NCBI RefSeq assembly: GCF_037975245.1
Contig: NC_092572.1
Location: 374,001-438,000 of the forward strand
DNA: 64,000 nucleotides
Direction: 5' to 3'
From: Apostichopus japonicus
Taxonomy: Eukaryota > Echinodermata > Holothuroidea > Aspidochirotida > Stichopodidae
The notes under the pieces: model-generated
Seen by the model: only the letters and a program-made list of their open reading frames with translations
Database searches by the model: none
What the model was told of the DNA's origin: nothing
Made by a program: the position numbers and the translations under genes
In this document: piece after piece, positions 43,601-58,600 of the stretch
Layout: the number at the start of each line of letters is the position of its first letter
Position numbering within the stretch: the first letter of the stretch is position 1

Positions 43601-46600
43601 GATTGTTTGTTCAAAGGTTTGTCTTAGTTCACTATTGTCTGTTATAATGGAGTTATGGTCAGTGTAAATATCTTTTAAATGTTACCAGGTGTCGACACGA
43701 GTTGCACAATCTGAATGAAGTATGGGCGACTGTACAGTACATCCAAGAACAACAGGAGAGCTGGAAGCAGGATAGCTGGCAGAAACAGAATACCAAATAC
43801 TTGAAGGATGCAACCAATCAACAGTTAGAGAAGGTCAACACACTCCCGGAAGAAGCCAGCCATTGGGATGTGTACATGGGACTACAGGAGTCAATCTTTG
43901 TCATACAGGTACAACACTGGATATATACATAGAATTGTAATATAAACTGCCAAGTATTAGGCTTTGCACCATCAACTGTCTGAAACAAGGTATAGTAAGA
44001 TAGTATAAACCTCTCACAGCTGTGTCATGTATATAGTACTACCCCAACAGTATAACCTGCTGATACAAGGGTTCCACTCTTCAGACAATATCATACAAAC
44101 ATTGCAGGACAAGGTATACTATGATAGTATAAACCTCTCACAGCTGTGTCATGTATATAGTACTACCCCAACAGTATAACCTGCTGATACAAGGGTTCCA
44201 CTCTTCAGACAATATCATACAATCATTGCAGGACAAGGTATACTATGATAGTATCAACCTCTCACAGCTGTGTCATGTATATAGTACTACCCCAACAGTA
44301 TAACCTGCTGATACAAGGGTTCCACTCTTCAGACAATATCATACAAACATTGCAGGACAAGGTATACTATGATAGTATAAACCTCTCACAGCTGTGTCAT
44401 GTATATAGTACTACCCCAACAGTATAACCTGCTGATACAAGGGTTCCACTCTTCAGACAATATCATACAATCATTGCAGGACAAGGTATACTATGATAGT
44501 ATCAACCTCTCACAGCTGTGTCATGTATATAGTACTACCCCAACAGTATAACCTGCTGATACAAGGGTTCCACTCTTCAGACAATATCATACAAACATTG
44601 CAGGACAAGGTATACTATGATAGTATAAACCTCTCACAGCTGTGTCATGTATATAGTACTACCCCAACAGTATAACCTGCTGATACAAGGGTTCCACTCT
44701 TCAGACAATATCATACAATCATTGCAGGACAAGGTATACTATGATAGTATCAACCTCTCACAGCTGTGTCATGTATATAGTACTACCCCAACAGTATAAC
44801 CTGCTGATACAAGGGTTCCACTCTTCAGACAATATCATACAAACATTGCAGGACAAGGTATACTATGATAGTATAAACCTCTCACAGCTGTGTCATGTAT
44901 ATAGTACTACCCCAACAGTATAACCTGCTGATACAAGGGTTCCACTCTTCAGACAATATCATACAATCATTGCAGGACAAGGTATACTATGATAGTATCA
45001 ACCTCTCACAGCTGTGTCATGTATATAGTACTACCCCAACAGTATAACCTGCTGATACAAGGGTTCCACTCTTCAGACAATATCAAACATACATTGCAGG
45101 ACAAGGTATACTATGATAGTATAAACCTCTCACAGCTGTGTCATGTATATAGTACTACCCCAACAGTATAACCTGCTGATACAAGGGTTCCACTCTTCAG
45201 ACAATATCAAACATACATTGCAGGACAAGGTATACTATGATAGTATAAACCTCTCACAGCTGTGTCATGTATATAGTACTACCCCAACAGTATAACCTGC
45301 TGATACAAGGGTTCCACTCTTCAGACAATATCAAACAAACATTGCAGGACAAGGTATACTATGATAGTATAAACCTCTCACAGCTGTGTCATGTATATAG
45401 TACTACCCCAACAGTATAACCTGCTGATACAAGGGTTCCACTCTTCAGACAATATCAAACATGCATTGCAGGACAAGGTATACTATGATAGTATAAACCT
45501 CTCACAGCTGTGTCATGTATATAGTACTACCCCAACAGTATAACCTGCTGATACAAGGGTTCCACTCTTCAGACAATATCAAAAATACATTGCAGGACAA
45601 GGTATACTATGATAGTATAAACCTCTCACAGCTGTGTCATGTATATAGTACTACCCCAACAGTATAACCTGTTGATACAAGGGTTCCACTCTTCAGACAA
45701 TATCATACAATCATTGCAGGACAAGGTATACTATGATAGTATAAACCTCTCACAGCTGTGTCATGTATATAGTACTACCCCAACAGTATAACCTGCTGAT
45801 ACAAGGGTTCCACTCTTCAGACAATATCATACAAACATTGCAGGACAAGGTATCCTATGATAGTATAAACCTCTCACAGCTGTGTCATGTATATAGTACT
45901 ACCCCAACAGTATAACCTGCTGATACAAGGGTTCCCCTCTTCAGACATTATCAAACATACATTGCAGGATGTTCAATTAAGGTTTTTAAAGTAAGAACAA
46001 AAACTTTTAGGTTATTTACAAACATTGGATCATAAAAGAAACCCCATTTATTTCAGAAAAACATGGTTTAAATTAATGGAAGACTAATGTACGATTGGAA
46101 CATCAGTTCAGACCAATGACTGATTTGTTATTGTTGATATATTACAGGCCTGTCTCCCTTTAATTGAAGACTTGAGTAACCCAGCCATGCGTACCAGGCA
46201 CTGGAAGCAGCTGGTCAGAGTGACTGGGGGCGCTATGCTTACTGATAACGATAGTCTTCAGAGTATGACCTTAGGACAGCTGCTACAGCTGGGACTACAA
46301 AGTAAGTCTGCCTATCAGGTAATAAGGACAGCTCTATCAGTGAGGAATACAAAGTAAGTCTTCCTATCAGGTAATTAGGACAGCTCTATCAGTGAGGAAT
46401 ACAAAGTAAGTCTTCCTATCAGGTAATTAGGACAGCTCTTACAGCCTGTACTACAAAGTAAGTCTGCCTATCAGGTAATAAGGACAGCTCTATCAGTGAG
46501 GAATACAAAGTAAGTCTTCCTATCAGGTAATAAGGACAGCTCTATCAGTGAGGAATACAAAGTAAGTCTTCCTATCAGGTAATTAGGACAGCTCTATCAG

Positions 46601-49600
46601 TGAGGAATACAAAGTAAGTCTTCCTATCAGGTAATTAGGACAGCTCTATCAGTGAGGACTACAAAGTAAGTCTTCCTATCAGGTAATTAGGACAGCTCTA
46701 TCAGTGAGGAATACAAAGTAAGTCTTCCTATCAGGTAATTAGGACAGCTCTATTAGTGAGGAATACAAAGTAAGACCTCCTATCAGGCTATTTGGACAGC
46801 TCTATCAGTGAGGAATACAAAGTAAGTCTTCCTATTAGGTAATTAGGACAGCTCTATCAGTGAGGAATACAAAGTAAGACCTCCTATCAGGCTATTTGGA
46901 CAGCTCTATCAGTGAGGAATACAAAGTAAGTCTTCCTATCAGGTAATTAGGACAGCTCTATCAGTGAGGAATACAAAGTAAGACCTCCTATCAGGCTATT
47001 TGGACAGCTCTTACAGCCTGTACTACAAAGTAAGTTCAGGTAATTAGGACAGTGAGGAATACAAAGTAAGACCTCCTATTAGGTAATTAGGACAGCTCTT
47101 ACAGCCTGTACTACAAAGTGAGTTCAGGTAATAAGGACAGCTCTATCAGTGAGGAATACAAAGTAAATTGTCTTATCAATTGGTTTCTGAGTGATTGCAT
47201 TTTCTTTGTCAGAGGCTTATTTTCTGTAACATATCTGAACTGTTAAGGTACTATATATGTATCACCAAGGTTACAATTCAGGCAGCAATACTCTATGTAC
47301 CCAGTAATTCATTTCAATGTTCCATGTCTTGCACATATATATCTGTATACATCTGCATACATCATATACATCTGTATAGATGTTTATATGTGATCATGTT
47401 TGTTTGTAGATCATGCAGATGAAGTCAGGTCAATAGTACAGCGAGCTATCAAAGATGTAACCATAGAGGGTGCTTTAAAAACATATGAAGAGATTTGGCT
47501 GAGCAAACTGTTCGATATGAGGTCCCATGCAAGATCTCTACCGGGGACTGGACTTGAAAAAGGAGACAAAGATGTAAGAACATTGTAATCATTGTCTTTT
47601 TGAAAGAATAGAGGAGTGGAAGGGGAGGTAGGTGTGGGGTAGGACAAATAATGTGGGGTGGAGATGAGGGATAGGACTAGTAATGTAGGTGTGGATTACA
47701 CATGTTAGATGGGGGATAGGACTAGTAATGTAGGGATATAGGTGTGGATTAGTAATGTGAGATGGGGGATAGGACATGTAATGTAGGGAGGTAGGTGTGG
47801 ATTAGTAATGTGAGATGGGGGATAGGACTAGTAATGTTGGGATATAGGTGTGGATTAGTAATGTGAGATGGGTGATAGGACTAGTAATGTAGGGAGGTAG
47901 GTGTGGATTAGTAATGTGAGATGGGGGGTAGGACTAGTGATGTAGGGAGGTATGTGTGGATTAATAATGTGAGGGGAGATGGGGATAGGAAAAATAATGT
48001 GGGATGAGATGGGATACAACAAACTGTGTATCAATATTTTATTAATACCATGTTGATCGTTCTTTACTAGCCTTTCTATGTGATTGGGGTCAAGCTTTAG
48101 CAGTGGATGTGATTATTTGTTTGTTTACAGTGAATGTCATTAATTATGTGTTTGCAGGATACAGACACCAAGAGTGAATACTCCCAGAGTCAGAGTGACA
48201 TGAGCATATCTGCCCGGGATAGCAGCAAACGTCGTGTTCACAGCAGAATGTCTTCTCTGACCCTTGGAGCAGGTGGCAGGCAGAGGAGAGCAAGTGTGTC
48301 CTCCCTGCCAGCATCTCTTCTAAACCTTGGTGAGGTGAGCATCACAGAGATTCAATCATCACAAGGTTCCATACCTGCAATGTCTATCAAGTGACTGTTC
48401 TTCATCTGTAGGGTATTTCATGATGTTGTCTTCTTGACCATTCAGAGGACGGTTGGTCTAAAGCAGTGCTGTGTAAAGAATCATAAACAAGGATAAAGTA
48501 CAAAAAAATAGAGTACTACGTATAACAAAGCATAACCAAGGATAAAGTACAAATAACTAGAGTTCTACGTATAACAGAGTATATACAAGGGAAAAGTACA
48601 AACAACTAGAGTACTACGTATAACAGAGCATAACCAAAGATAAAGTACAAATAACTAGAGTTCTACATATAACAAAGCATAACCAAGGATAAAGTACAAA
48701 TAACTAGAGTTCTATGTATAACAGAGTATATACAAGGGAAAAGTACAAACAACTAGAGTACTACGTATAACAGAGCATAACCAAGGATAAAGTACAAATA
48801 ACTAGAGTACTACGTATAACAGAGCATAACCAAGGATAAAGTACAAATAACTAGAGTTCTACGTATAACAGAGTATATACAAGGGAAAAGTACAAACAAC
48901 TAGAGTACTACGTATAACAGAGCGTAACCAAGGATAAAGTACAAATAACTAGAGTACTACGTATAACAGAGTATATACAAGGGAAAAGTACAAACAACTA
49001 GAATACTATGTATAACATAGCATAACCAAGGATAAAGTACAAATAACTAGAGTACTACGTATAACAGAGTATATACAAGGGAAAAGTACAAACAACTAGA
49101 ATACTATGTATAACATAGCATAAACAAGGAAAATGTACCGACAAGTATAGTACTTCATAATTAGGCACCGCCAATTTAATGCAGCATTTGATTTCTACTT
49201 ACTCAGATCCTCTGTGGAGTTATCTAGTCTTGATTGCTTGCTTTATTCTAACTATACTGAAGCCTGAAGTAAGACAGATGTAAACAACAAAATGGCTCCA
49301 AACTGTACCTTGATCAGACAACATGAAGGAACATGTTAAGAGTGTTAGATTGTAACAGAGTCTCTTATTGTGCTGCTGTTGTTGCTTTCAGGATTCTGGC
49401 CAGTTATTCCTCTTATCGGAGACAGCTCCAATCTTCACTGAGCTGGAATCCCATCAAGTTGCTCTTCAGGGAATGCAGAGTAGTAGTGCAGCAGGGTCGT
49501 TCCTTGATGAGGTCACCAAATGGCAGAAGAGACTCCAGACCATTGAAGCTGTGCTCACCATCTGGTTAGAGGTTCAGGAAAAATGGGTGGAGCTTGAGGA

Positions 49601-52600
49601 GGTATTGTGACTATTGATTGATATTGATGGCATATAAGAAGGTATTAATGAATATTCATGACTGTGATTGGTACTGGATGATGCTGTGTGAGTTGATGGA
49701 TAGAGTTTGACAATGAATGAGTATTCAGTGACACAGTGGATACTTAAGCAGCTGTGTGTGAATATTGAATAGCATGGATAGAGCTGAAGGTTGTGTGAAT
49801 ATTCAGTGACACAGTGGATACTTAAGGAGCCGTGTGTGAATATTGAATAGCATGGATAGAGCTGAAGGTTGTGTGAATATTCAGTGACACAGTGGATACT
49901 TAAGGAGCTGTGTGTGAATATTGAATAGCATGGAAGGAGCTGAAGGTTGTGTGAATATTCAGTGACACAGTGGACACTTAAGGAGCTGTGTGTGAATATT
50001 ATATAGCATGGATAGAGCTGAAGGTTGTGTGAATATTCAGTGACACAGTGGATACTTAAGGAGCTGTATGTGAATATTGAATAGCATGGAAGGAGCTGAA
50101 GGTTGTGTGAATATTCAGTGACACAGTGGATACTTAAGGAGCTGTGTGTGAATATTGAATAGCATGGATAGAGCTGAAGGTTGTGTGAATATTCAGTGAC
50201 ACAGTGGATACTTAAGGAGCTGTGTGTGAATATTGAATAGCATGGATAGAGCTGAAGGTTGTGTGAATATTCAGTGACACAGTGGATACTTAAGGAGCCG
50301 TGTGTGAATATTGAATAGCATGGATAGAGCTGAAGGTTGTGTGAATATTCAATGACACAGTGGATACTTAAGGAGCTGTGTGGGAATATTGAATAGCATG
50401 GAGAGAGCTGAAGGTTGTGTGAATATTCAGTAATACAACTAGGGCTTGTAGAGGTTGCTTACATATGCTGGTGGTTTCTTAGTTTTCTCTATTTTTATCT
50501 TTATAGGTATTCAGTGGAAATGATATCAAGAATGCCCTATCTCATGAGGCCACCCTCTTCAGTTCCTCAAACCGGGACTTCAGGTTACTTATGAGAGCTA
50601 CAGAAAAGAACCCAAATGTGTTACAATGCTGCCAGAGGAAAGGTTAGAAATCAATCAATTGGTTCATTAACATCAAAATATTGCTGTGCTGTTATGTGGT
50701 ATATTAACATCAACATATTGCAGTGCTCTCTGGATGTCAAATTTGTTCAGTAGTATGTTACTGAGTTGTTTACAAGAAATGCTGTATTTGAGATAAAACT
50801 TTGGAATGATATGAAATTGTTTAGACTTTAGTATAATTGAGAGGTATTAATATGTATGTGGCAAACATTTTTCTACGAACTACCAGCTTTTGTGGTATAT
50901 TGAGTTAGCAGACAATCTTAAACAGCAGATTAACATGATCTGATACTACGAACTGCCAGCTATTGTTGTGTATTGAGTTAGCAGGTAATGTTAAACAGCA
51001 GATTAACATGATCTGATACTATAAACTGCCAGCTATTGTTGTGTATTGAGTTAGCAGGTAATGTTAAACAGCAGATTAACATGATCTGATACTATGAACT
51101 GCCAGCAATTGCTTTGTATTGAGTTAGCCGGTAATGTTAAACAGCAGATTAACATGATCTGATAGTATAAACTGCCAACTATTGTGGTATATTGAGTTAG
51201 CAGGTAATGTTAAACAGCAGATTAACATGATCTGATAGTATAAACTGCCAACTATTGTGGTATATTGAGTTAGCAGGTAATGTTAAACAGCAGATTAACA
51301 TGATCTGATACTATGAACTGCCAGCTATGGTTGTGTATTGAGTTAGCAGGTAATGTTAAACAGCAGATTAACATGATCTGATACTATGAACTGCCAGCTA
51401 TGGTTGTGTATTGAGTAAGCAGGTAATGTTAAACAGCAGATTAACATGATCTGATACTATGAACTGCCAGCTATGGTTGTGTATTGAGTTAGCAGGTAAT
51501 GTTAAACAACAGATTAACATGATCTGATACTATGAACTGCCAGCTATGGTTGTGTATTGAGTTAGCAGGAAATGTTAAACAGGAGATTAATATGATCTGA
51601 TACTATGAACTGCCAGCTATTGTTGTGTATTGAGTTAGCAGGAAATGTTAAACAACAGATTAACATGATCTGATACTATGAACTTCCAGCTATTGTTGTG
51701 TATTGAGTTAGCAGGAAATGTTAAACAACAGATTAACATAATCTGATACTACGAACTGCCAGCTATTGTTGTGTATTGAGTAAACAGGTAATGTTAAACA
51801 GCAGATTAACATGATATGATACCCTCTTGTGTTTCAACAGGCATCCTAACAATACTTGAAAAAATGAACAACAACCTACAGATTTGCCGTAAATCTCTCC
51901 TCCAACATCTTGAGAAGAGGCGCCAGAGGTTTCCACGGTTCTACTTCCTTTCAATGGAGGATGTTCTACATATTGTGTGTAATGGTAAGGACATTCTGTT
52001 ATTATGGATAAATAGGTCACTCTCAATGGAGGATGTTCTACATATTGTGTGTAATGGTAAGGACATTCTGTTATTATGGATAAACAGGACACTAGGACAT
52101 TACAGCAATTTTGATGTCAACAAAGGTCCATCATGTAATTATACATTAACACATTGTGATTTCTTCAACCTTTTAAATCCTTAAGATGAAGACTGAATAT
52201 ACAAATCCAAAGAATATTTATATCAGGACATAAGGTACTGGAAGAGTTGTAGTTATGGAGGGTTATGAACAAAACAGTTTTGCAGTAATTATTGTTGGGA
52301 GGCTCAGGCAAATTGCAGGTAAAGTGGATGTAGCTGTCAGTGTGTGCCACCTCCCGTACGATAATCTGGTTCACGGTTCAAATCCTCATGACACCAGATT
52401 GTTTTAACCTATTCAAACTTGCTTGAAGCTTGCAGTATCAATGAACAGTTTTTCATTCATTTGGTATTTCTGATTTGCAAATTCTAAACTGAGGCTTTGT
52501 TTGTTCTTTCGATGGTTTCCAAACAACTTTATTGACCAACTTTACACTGAAAATGATGATGAATGGGTTGCATTCACCTCACTCAGTACTGTAGTGATGA

Positions 52601-55600
52601 TGAATGGGTTGCATTCACCTCACTCAGTACTGCAGTGGTGATGAATGGGTTGCATTCACCTCACTCAGTACTGCAGTGATGATGAATGGGTTGAATTCAC
52701 CTCACTCAGTACTGCAGTGATGATGAATGGGTTGCATTCACCTCACTCAGTACTGCAGTGATGATGAATGGGTTGAATTCACCTCACTCAGTACTGCAGT
52801 GATGATGAATGGGTTGCATTCACCTCACTCAGTACTGCAGTGGTGATGAATGGGTTGCATTCACCTCACTCAGTACTGCAGCTGTGATGATGAATGGGTT
52901 GCATTCACCTCACTCAGTACTGCAGCTGTGATGATGAATGGGTTGCATTCACCTCACTCAGTACTGCAGCTGTGATGATGAATGGGTTGCATTCACCTCA
53001 CTCAGTACTGCAGCTGTGATGATGAATGGGTTGCATTCACCTCACTCAGTACTGCAGCTGTGATGATGAATGGGTTGCATTCACCTCACTCAGTACTGCA
53101 GCTGTGATGATGAATGGGTTGCATTCACCTCACTCAGTACTGCAGCTGTGATGATGAATGGGTTGCATTCACCTCACTCAGTACTGCAGCTGTGATGATG
53201 AATGGGTTGCATTCACCTCACTCGGTACTGCAGCTGTGATGATGAATGGGTTGCATTCACCTCACTCGGTACTGCAGCTGTGATGATGAATGGGTTGCAT
53301 TCACCTCACTCGGTACTGCAGCTGTGATGATGAATGGGTTGCATTCACCTCACTCGGTACTGCAGCTGTGATGATGAATGGGTTGCATTCACCTCACTCG
53401 GTACTGCAGCTGTGATGATGAATGGGTTGCATTCACCTCACTCGGTACTGCAGCTGTGATGATGAATGGGTTGCATTCACCTCACTCGGTACTGCAGCTG
53501 TGATGATGAATGGGTTGCATTCACCTCACTCGGTACTGCAGCTGTGATGATGAATGGGTTGCATTCACCTCACTCGGTACTGCAGCTGTGATGATGAATG
53601 GGTTGCATTCACCTCACTCGGTACTGCAGCTGTGATGATGAATGGGTTGCATTCACCTCACTCGGTACTGCAGCTGTGATGATGAATGGGTTGCATTCAC
53701 CTCACTCGGTACTGCAGCTGTGATGATGAATGGGTTGCATTCACCTCACTCGGTACTGCAGCTGTGATGATGAATGGGTTGCATTCACCTCACTCGGTAC
53801 TGCAGCTGTGATGATGAATGGGTTGCATTCACCTCACTCGGTACTGCAGCTGTGATGATGAATGGGTTGCATTCACCTCACTCGGTACTGCAGCTGTGAT
53901 GATGAATGGGTTGCATTCACCTCACTCGGTACTGCAGCTGTGATGATGAATGGGTTGCATTCACCTCACTCGGTACTGCAGCTGTGATGATGAATGGGTT
54001 GCATTCACCTCACTCGGTACTGCAGCTGTGATGATGAATGGGTTGCATTCACCTCACTCGGTACTGCAGCTGTGATGATGAATGGGTTGCATTCACCTCA
54101 CTCGGTACTGCAGCTGTGATGATGAATGGGTTGCATTCACCTCACTCGGTACTGCAGCTGTGATGATGAATGGGTTGCATTCACCTCACTCGGTACTGCA
54201 GCTGTGATGATGAATGGGTTGCATTCACCTCACTCGGTACTGCAGCTGTGATGATGAATGGGTTGCATTCACCTCACTCGGTACTGCAGCTGTGATGATG
54301 AATGGGTTGCATTCACCTCACTCGGTACTGCAGCTGTGATGATGAATGGGTTGCATTCACCTCACTCGGTACTGCAGCTGTGATGATGAATGGGTTGCAT
54401 TCACCTCACTCGGTACTGCAGCTGTGATGATGAATGGGTTGCATTCACCTCACTCGATACTGCAGCTGTGATGATGAATGGGTTGCATTCACCTCACTCG
54501 GTACTGGAGCTGTGAAGATGAATGGGTTGCATTCACCTCACTAGGTACTGTAGCTGTGATGATGAATGGGTTGCATTCACCTCACTCGGTACTGTAGCTG
54601 TGATGATGAATGGGTTGCATTCACCTCACTCGGTACTGTAGCTGTGATGATGAATGGGTTGCATTCACCTCACTCGGTACTGTAGCTGTGATGATGAATG
54701 GGTTGCATTCACCTCACTCGGTACTGTAGCTGTGATGATGAATGGGTTGTATCCACCTCACTCGTTACTGTAGCTGTGATGATGAATGGGATGTATCCAC
54801 CTCACTCGGTACTGCAGTGATGATGAATGGGATGTATCCACCTCACTCGGTACTGCAGTGATGATGAATGGGTTGGATTCACCTCACTCGGTACTGCAGC
54901 TGTGATGAATGGGTTGCATTCACCTCACTCGGTACTGCAGCTGTGATGATGAATGGGTTGCATTCACCTCACTCGGTACTGCAGCTGTGATGATGAATGG
55001 GTTGCATTCACCTCACTCAGTACTGCAGCTGTGATGATGAATGGGTTGCATTCACCTCACTCGGTACTGCAGCTGTGATGATGAATGGGTTGCATTCACC
55101 TCACTCGGTATTTCATAAAGTTCTGAGGTGTGTCAGATTGGGACGTTTAGGGGATGTCTTGAGCAGGAATGGGTGGAACAATTATGTGCCAGGTTGCCTA
55201 GTAACTTTGTAAACACTGACCAAAGAGAGAAGGCTAACTAAATAGCTAGTATTCATTCACATCATCACATGGAAAGGGTTTCAATTGAGCTTCTGTTGGC
55301 TTCCTTACCTTTATGAATTACTAAAATATTAATAATATGAATACATTTATGGATGAAGTACAACAAGAAAAGGTTATGTGTGAGATTGAAATCTCAAGCT
55401 TGAAGTGTGTTTCATGTGGCCTAATATTTTGATTGAAATCTCAAGCTTGAAGTGTGTTTCATGTGGACCAATATTTTGAAAATGTGTTATTATTCCCCTC
55501 CTCACCATTATGTGCTCTGTGTATATGATATTTATATAAATGATACATAGTTACATTCATCTTTATTCTTTCAATCTTTGTCAGGTTATGATTTGAATCA

Positions 55601-58600
55601 AGTCAACCTTTATCTGCCCAAACTCTTTGAAAACCTTGGTCGTCTAGAGTTTGAGGAGGCCCAGACAGAAGCCTCAGATCTCCATCATGAGATAACTGGT
55701 CTGATCAGTCACATGGGAGAAAAGTTTCCACTGAAACAGGTAAAGTGGATAACCTGGTAAATGGTGTTTGGTTTTCACTTAAAGAGCATGCATGACAATC
55801 ATAAAAGATGGGGAAATTTCAAACCTTCAGAAAGTGCTCAATTTGTGTAAATTTATTTGATGAAGTCAAGTTAACTTTGAAGACCTATTGTTTAACCCTG
55901 TTCTAATAATAAGTATTCTGATTGTTGCCATTTAGTCTGTGTCTTGTGAAGGTGACATTGAGAACTGGTTAGCAAACCTTTTACCAATCATCAAGGCCAG
56001 CCTCCAACAGCAGCTAGTGTCTGCTCTTGGTGAGGAGCTTCTACAAGATGCACTCACCCCCAAAAGACTTAAGAGGGAGAGATCCATCCAGAGTGCAGGT
56101 GCAAGGAGGGTCACATTGAACAAAGAAGAACGAAAAGGTATCATTGATTTAAACTTCTCTACCAGTGTATTAAGTACGACCAGTGTGGTAAGTACTACCA
56201 GTGTGTTAAGTACTACCATTGTGTTAAGTGCTGCCAGTGTGTAAGGACACCAGTGTATTAAGTACTACCAGTGTATTAAGTACTACAGTGTGTTAAGTAC
56301 TACCAGTGTATTAAGTAATACCAGTGTATTAAGTAATACCAGTGTATTAAGTACTACCAGCACATGTTAAGTTTGACCCCATTTAACTGCTTAAGTTTTA
56401 ACATATTGTCTTCATAAGCTCCTGGTAGTCGAAATGGAAGCAGAGCAAATAGTAGAACAGGGATGCAACCAGGAAAGAGACCAAGCACCAGGGAATCTCA
56501 GGAAGGGGTAGCTGGAGCTACTGAGGTGGTTAGTGGTGGGTCTTGGCTGCTTGATCATACCTCAGAGGTCATCCATCTAGCCGTGCAGATACAGATGACT
56601 CAACAGATTGAGAAGGGCATCAAAGCCATGGAAGGAGGCGATAAAGGGCAAACCCTCAAGGTAAATAAGAATTACCATCAACTGATTCTTACTCTAACAG
56701 AATAAGTTCTTAGAAGAGCAGTAGTGTTGGCTATTTGCTGATTCTTACTCTACCTTACAGAATCAGTCCTTAGCAGAGCAGTAGCCTTGGCTATGATTAT
56801 AAGCTATTTTAGCTGATTCTTATTCTACCTAACAGAATCAGTTCTTTGCAGAACAGTAGCCTTGGCTATGATGTAAGCTATTTTAGCTGATTCTTATTCT
56901 ACCTAACAGAATCAGTTCTTTGCAGAGTAGTAGCCTTGGCTATGATGTAAGCTATTTTAGCTGATTCTTACTCTACCTAACAGAATTAGCTTTTTGAAGA
57001 GCAGTAGTGCTGGCTATGATGTAATCCATTCATTATTCTCATTCTTTCTTTAGTCATTAAGAGATAAGATCAGCACCAGTCTCTGGGCAGCTGTTGTAAT
57101 GTTGAAAGGAATCGAAGACAAGAAAGAAAAGGAAGCAAGACTGGACAAGCAGAAGCAGTCAATGGAACACGGTTAGTAATATCATGAACTATCCTATATG
57201 GTAATAGGGTAGGGGGGTGTCCAAAGTTTTCATTTGTGGGTAGAGTGTGTAATATCATGAACTATCCTAATTGGTAGGGGGGGTCTAAAGTGTTCATTGG
57301 TGGGTAGAGTGTGTAATATCATGAACTATCCTATATGGTAGGGGGGTGTCTAAAGGGTTCATTGGTGGGTAGAGTGTGTCATATCATGAACTATCCTATA
57401 TGGTAATAGGGTATGGGGGGTGTCCAAAGTGTTCATTGGTGGGTAGAGTGTGTCATATCATGAACTATCCTATATGGTAATAGGGTAGGGGGGTGTCCAA
57501 AGTCTTTATTGGTAGGTAGAGTGTGTGTAATATCATGAACTATCCTATTTGGTAGGGGGGGTCTAAAGTGTTCATTAGTGGGTAGAGTGTGTAATATCAT
57601 GAACTATCCTATATGGTAATAGGGTAGGGGGGTGTCCAAAGTCTTCATTGGTGGGTAGAGTGTGTAATATCATGAACTATCCTATATGGTAATAGGGTAG
57701 GGGGGTGTCCAAAGTCTTCATTGGTGGGTAGAGTGTGTAATATCATGAACTATCCTATATGGTAATAGGGTAGGGGGGTGTCTAAAGTGTTCATTGGTGG
57801 GTAGAGTGTGTAATATCATGAACTATCCTATATGGTAATAGGGTAGGGGGGTGTCTAAATTGTTCATTGGTGGGTAGAGTGTGTAATATCATGAACTATC
57901 CTATATGGTAATAGGGTAGGGGGGTGTCTAAAGTCTTCATTGGTGGGTAGAGTGTGTAATATCATGAACTATCCTATATGGTAATAGGGTAGGGGGGTGT
58001 CCAAAGTCTTCATTGGTGGGTAGAGTGTGTAATATCATGAACTATCCTATTTGGTAATAGGGTAGGGGGGTGTCCAAAGTCTTCATTGGTGGGTAGAGTG
58101 TGTAATATCATGAACTATCCTATATGGTAATAGGGTAGGGGGATGTCCAAAGTCTTCATTGGTGGGTAGGGTGTGTAATATCATGAACTATCCTATTTGG
58201 TAATAGGGTAGGGGGGTGTCTAAAGTGTTCATTGGTGGGTAGAGTGTGTAATATCATGAACTATCCTATATGGTAATAGGGTAGGGGGGTGTCCAAAGTC
58301 TTCATTGGTGGGTAGAGTGTGTAATATCATGAACTATCCTATATGGTAATAGGGTAGGGGGGTGTCCAAAGTCTTCATTGGTGGGTAGAGTGTGTAATAT
58401 CATGAACTATCCTATTTGGTAGGGGGGGTCTAAATTGTTCATTGGTGGGTAGAGTGTGTAATATCATGAACTATCCTATATGGTAGGGGGGTGTCTAAAG
58501 TGTTCATTGGTGGGTAGAGTGTGTCATATCATGAACTATCCTATATGGTAATAGGGTAGGGGGATGTCCAAAGGGTTCATTGGTGGGTAGAGTGTGTAAT

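Noticed and set aside
44245-45171. Four nearly identical 60-codon ORFs
   Set aside because: They arise from the 248-bp dimer period of the intron 27 array. A gene family of this kind is not supported.
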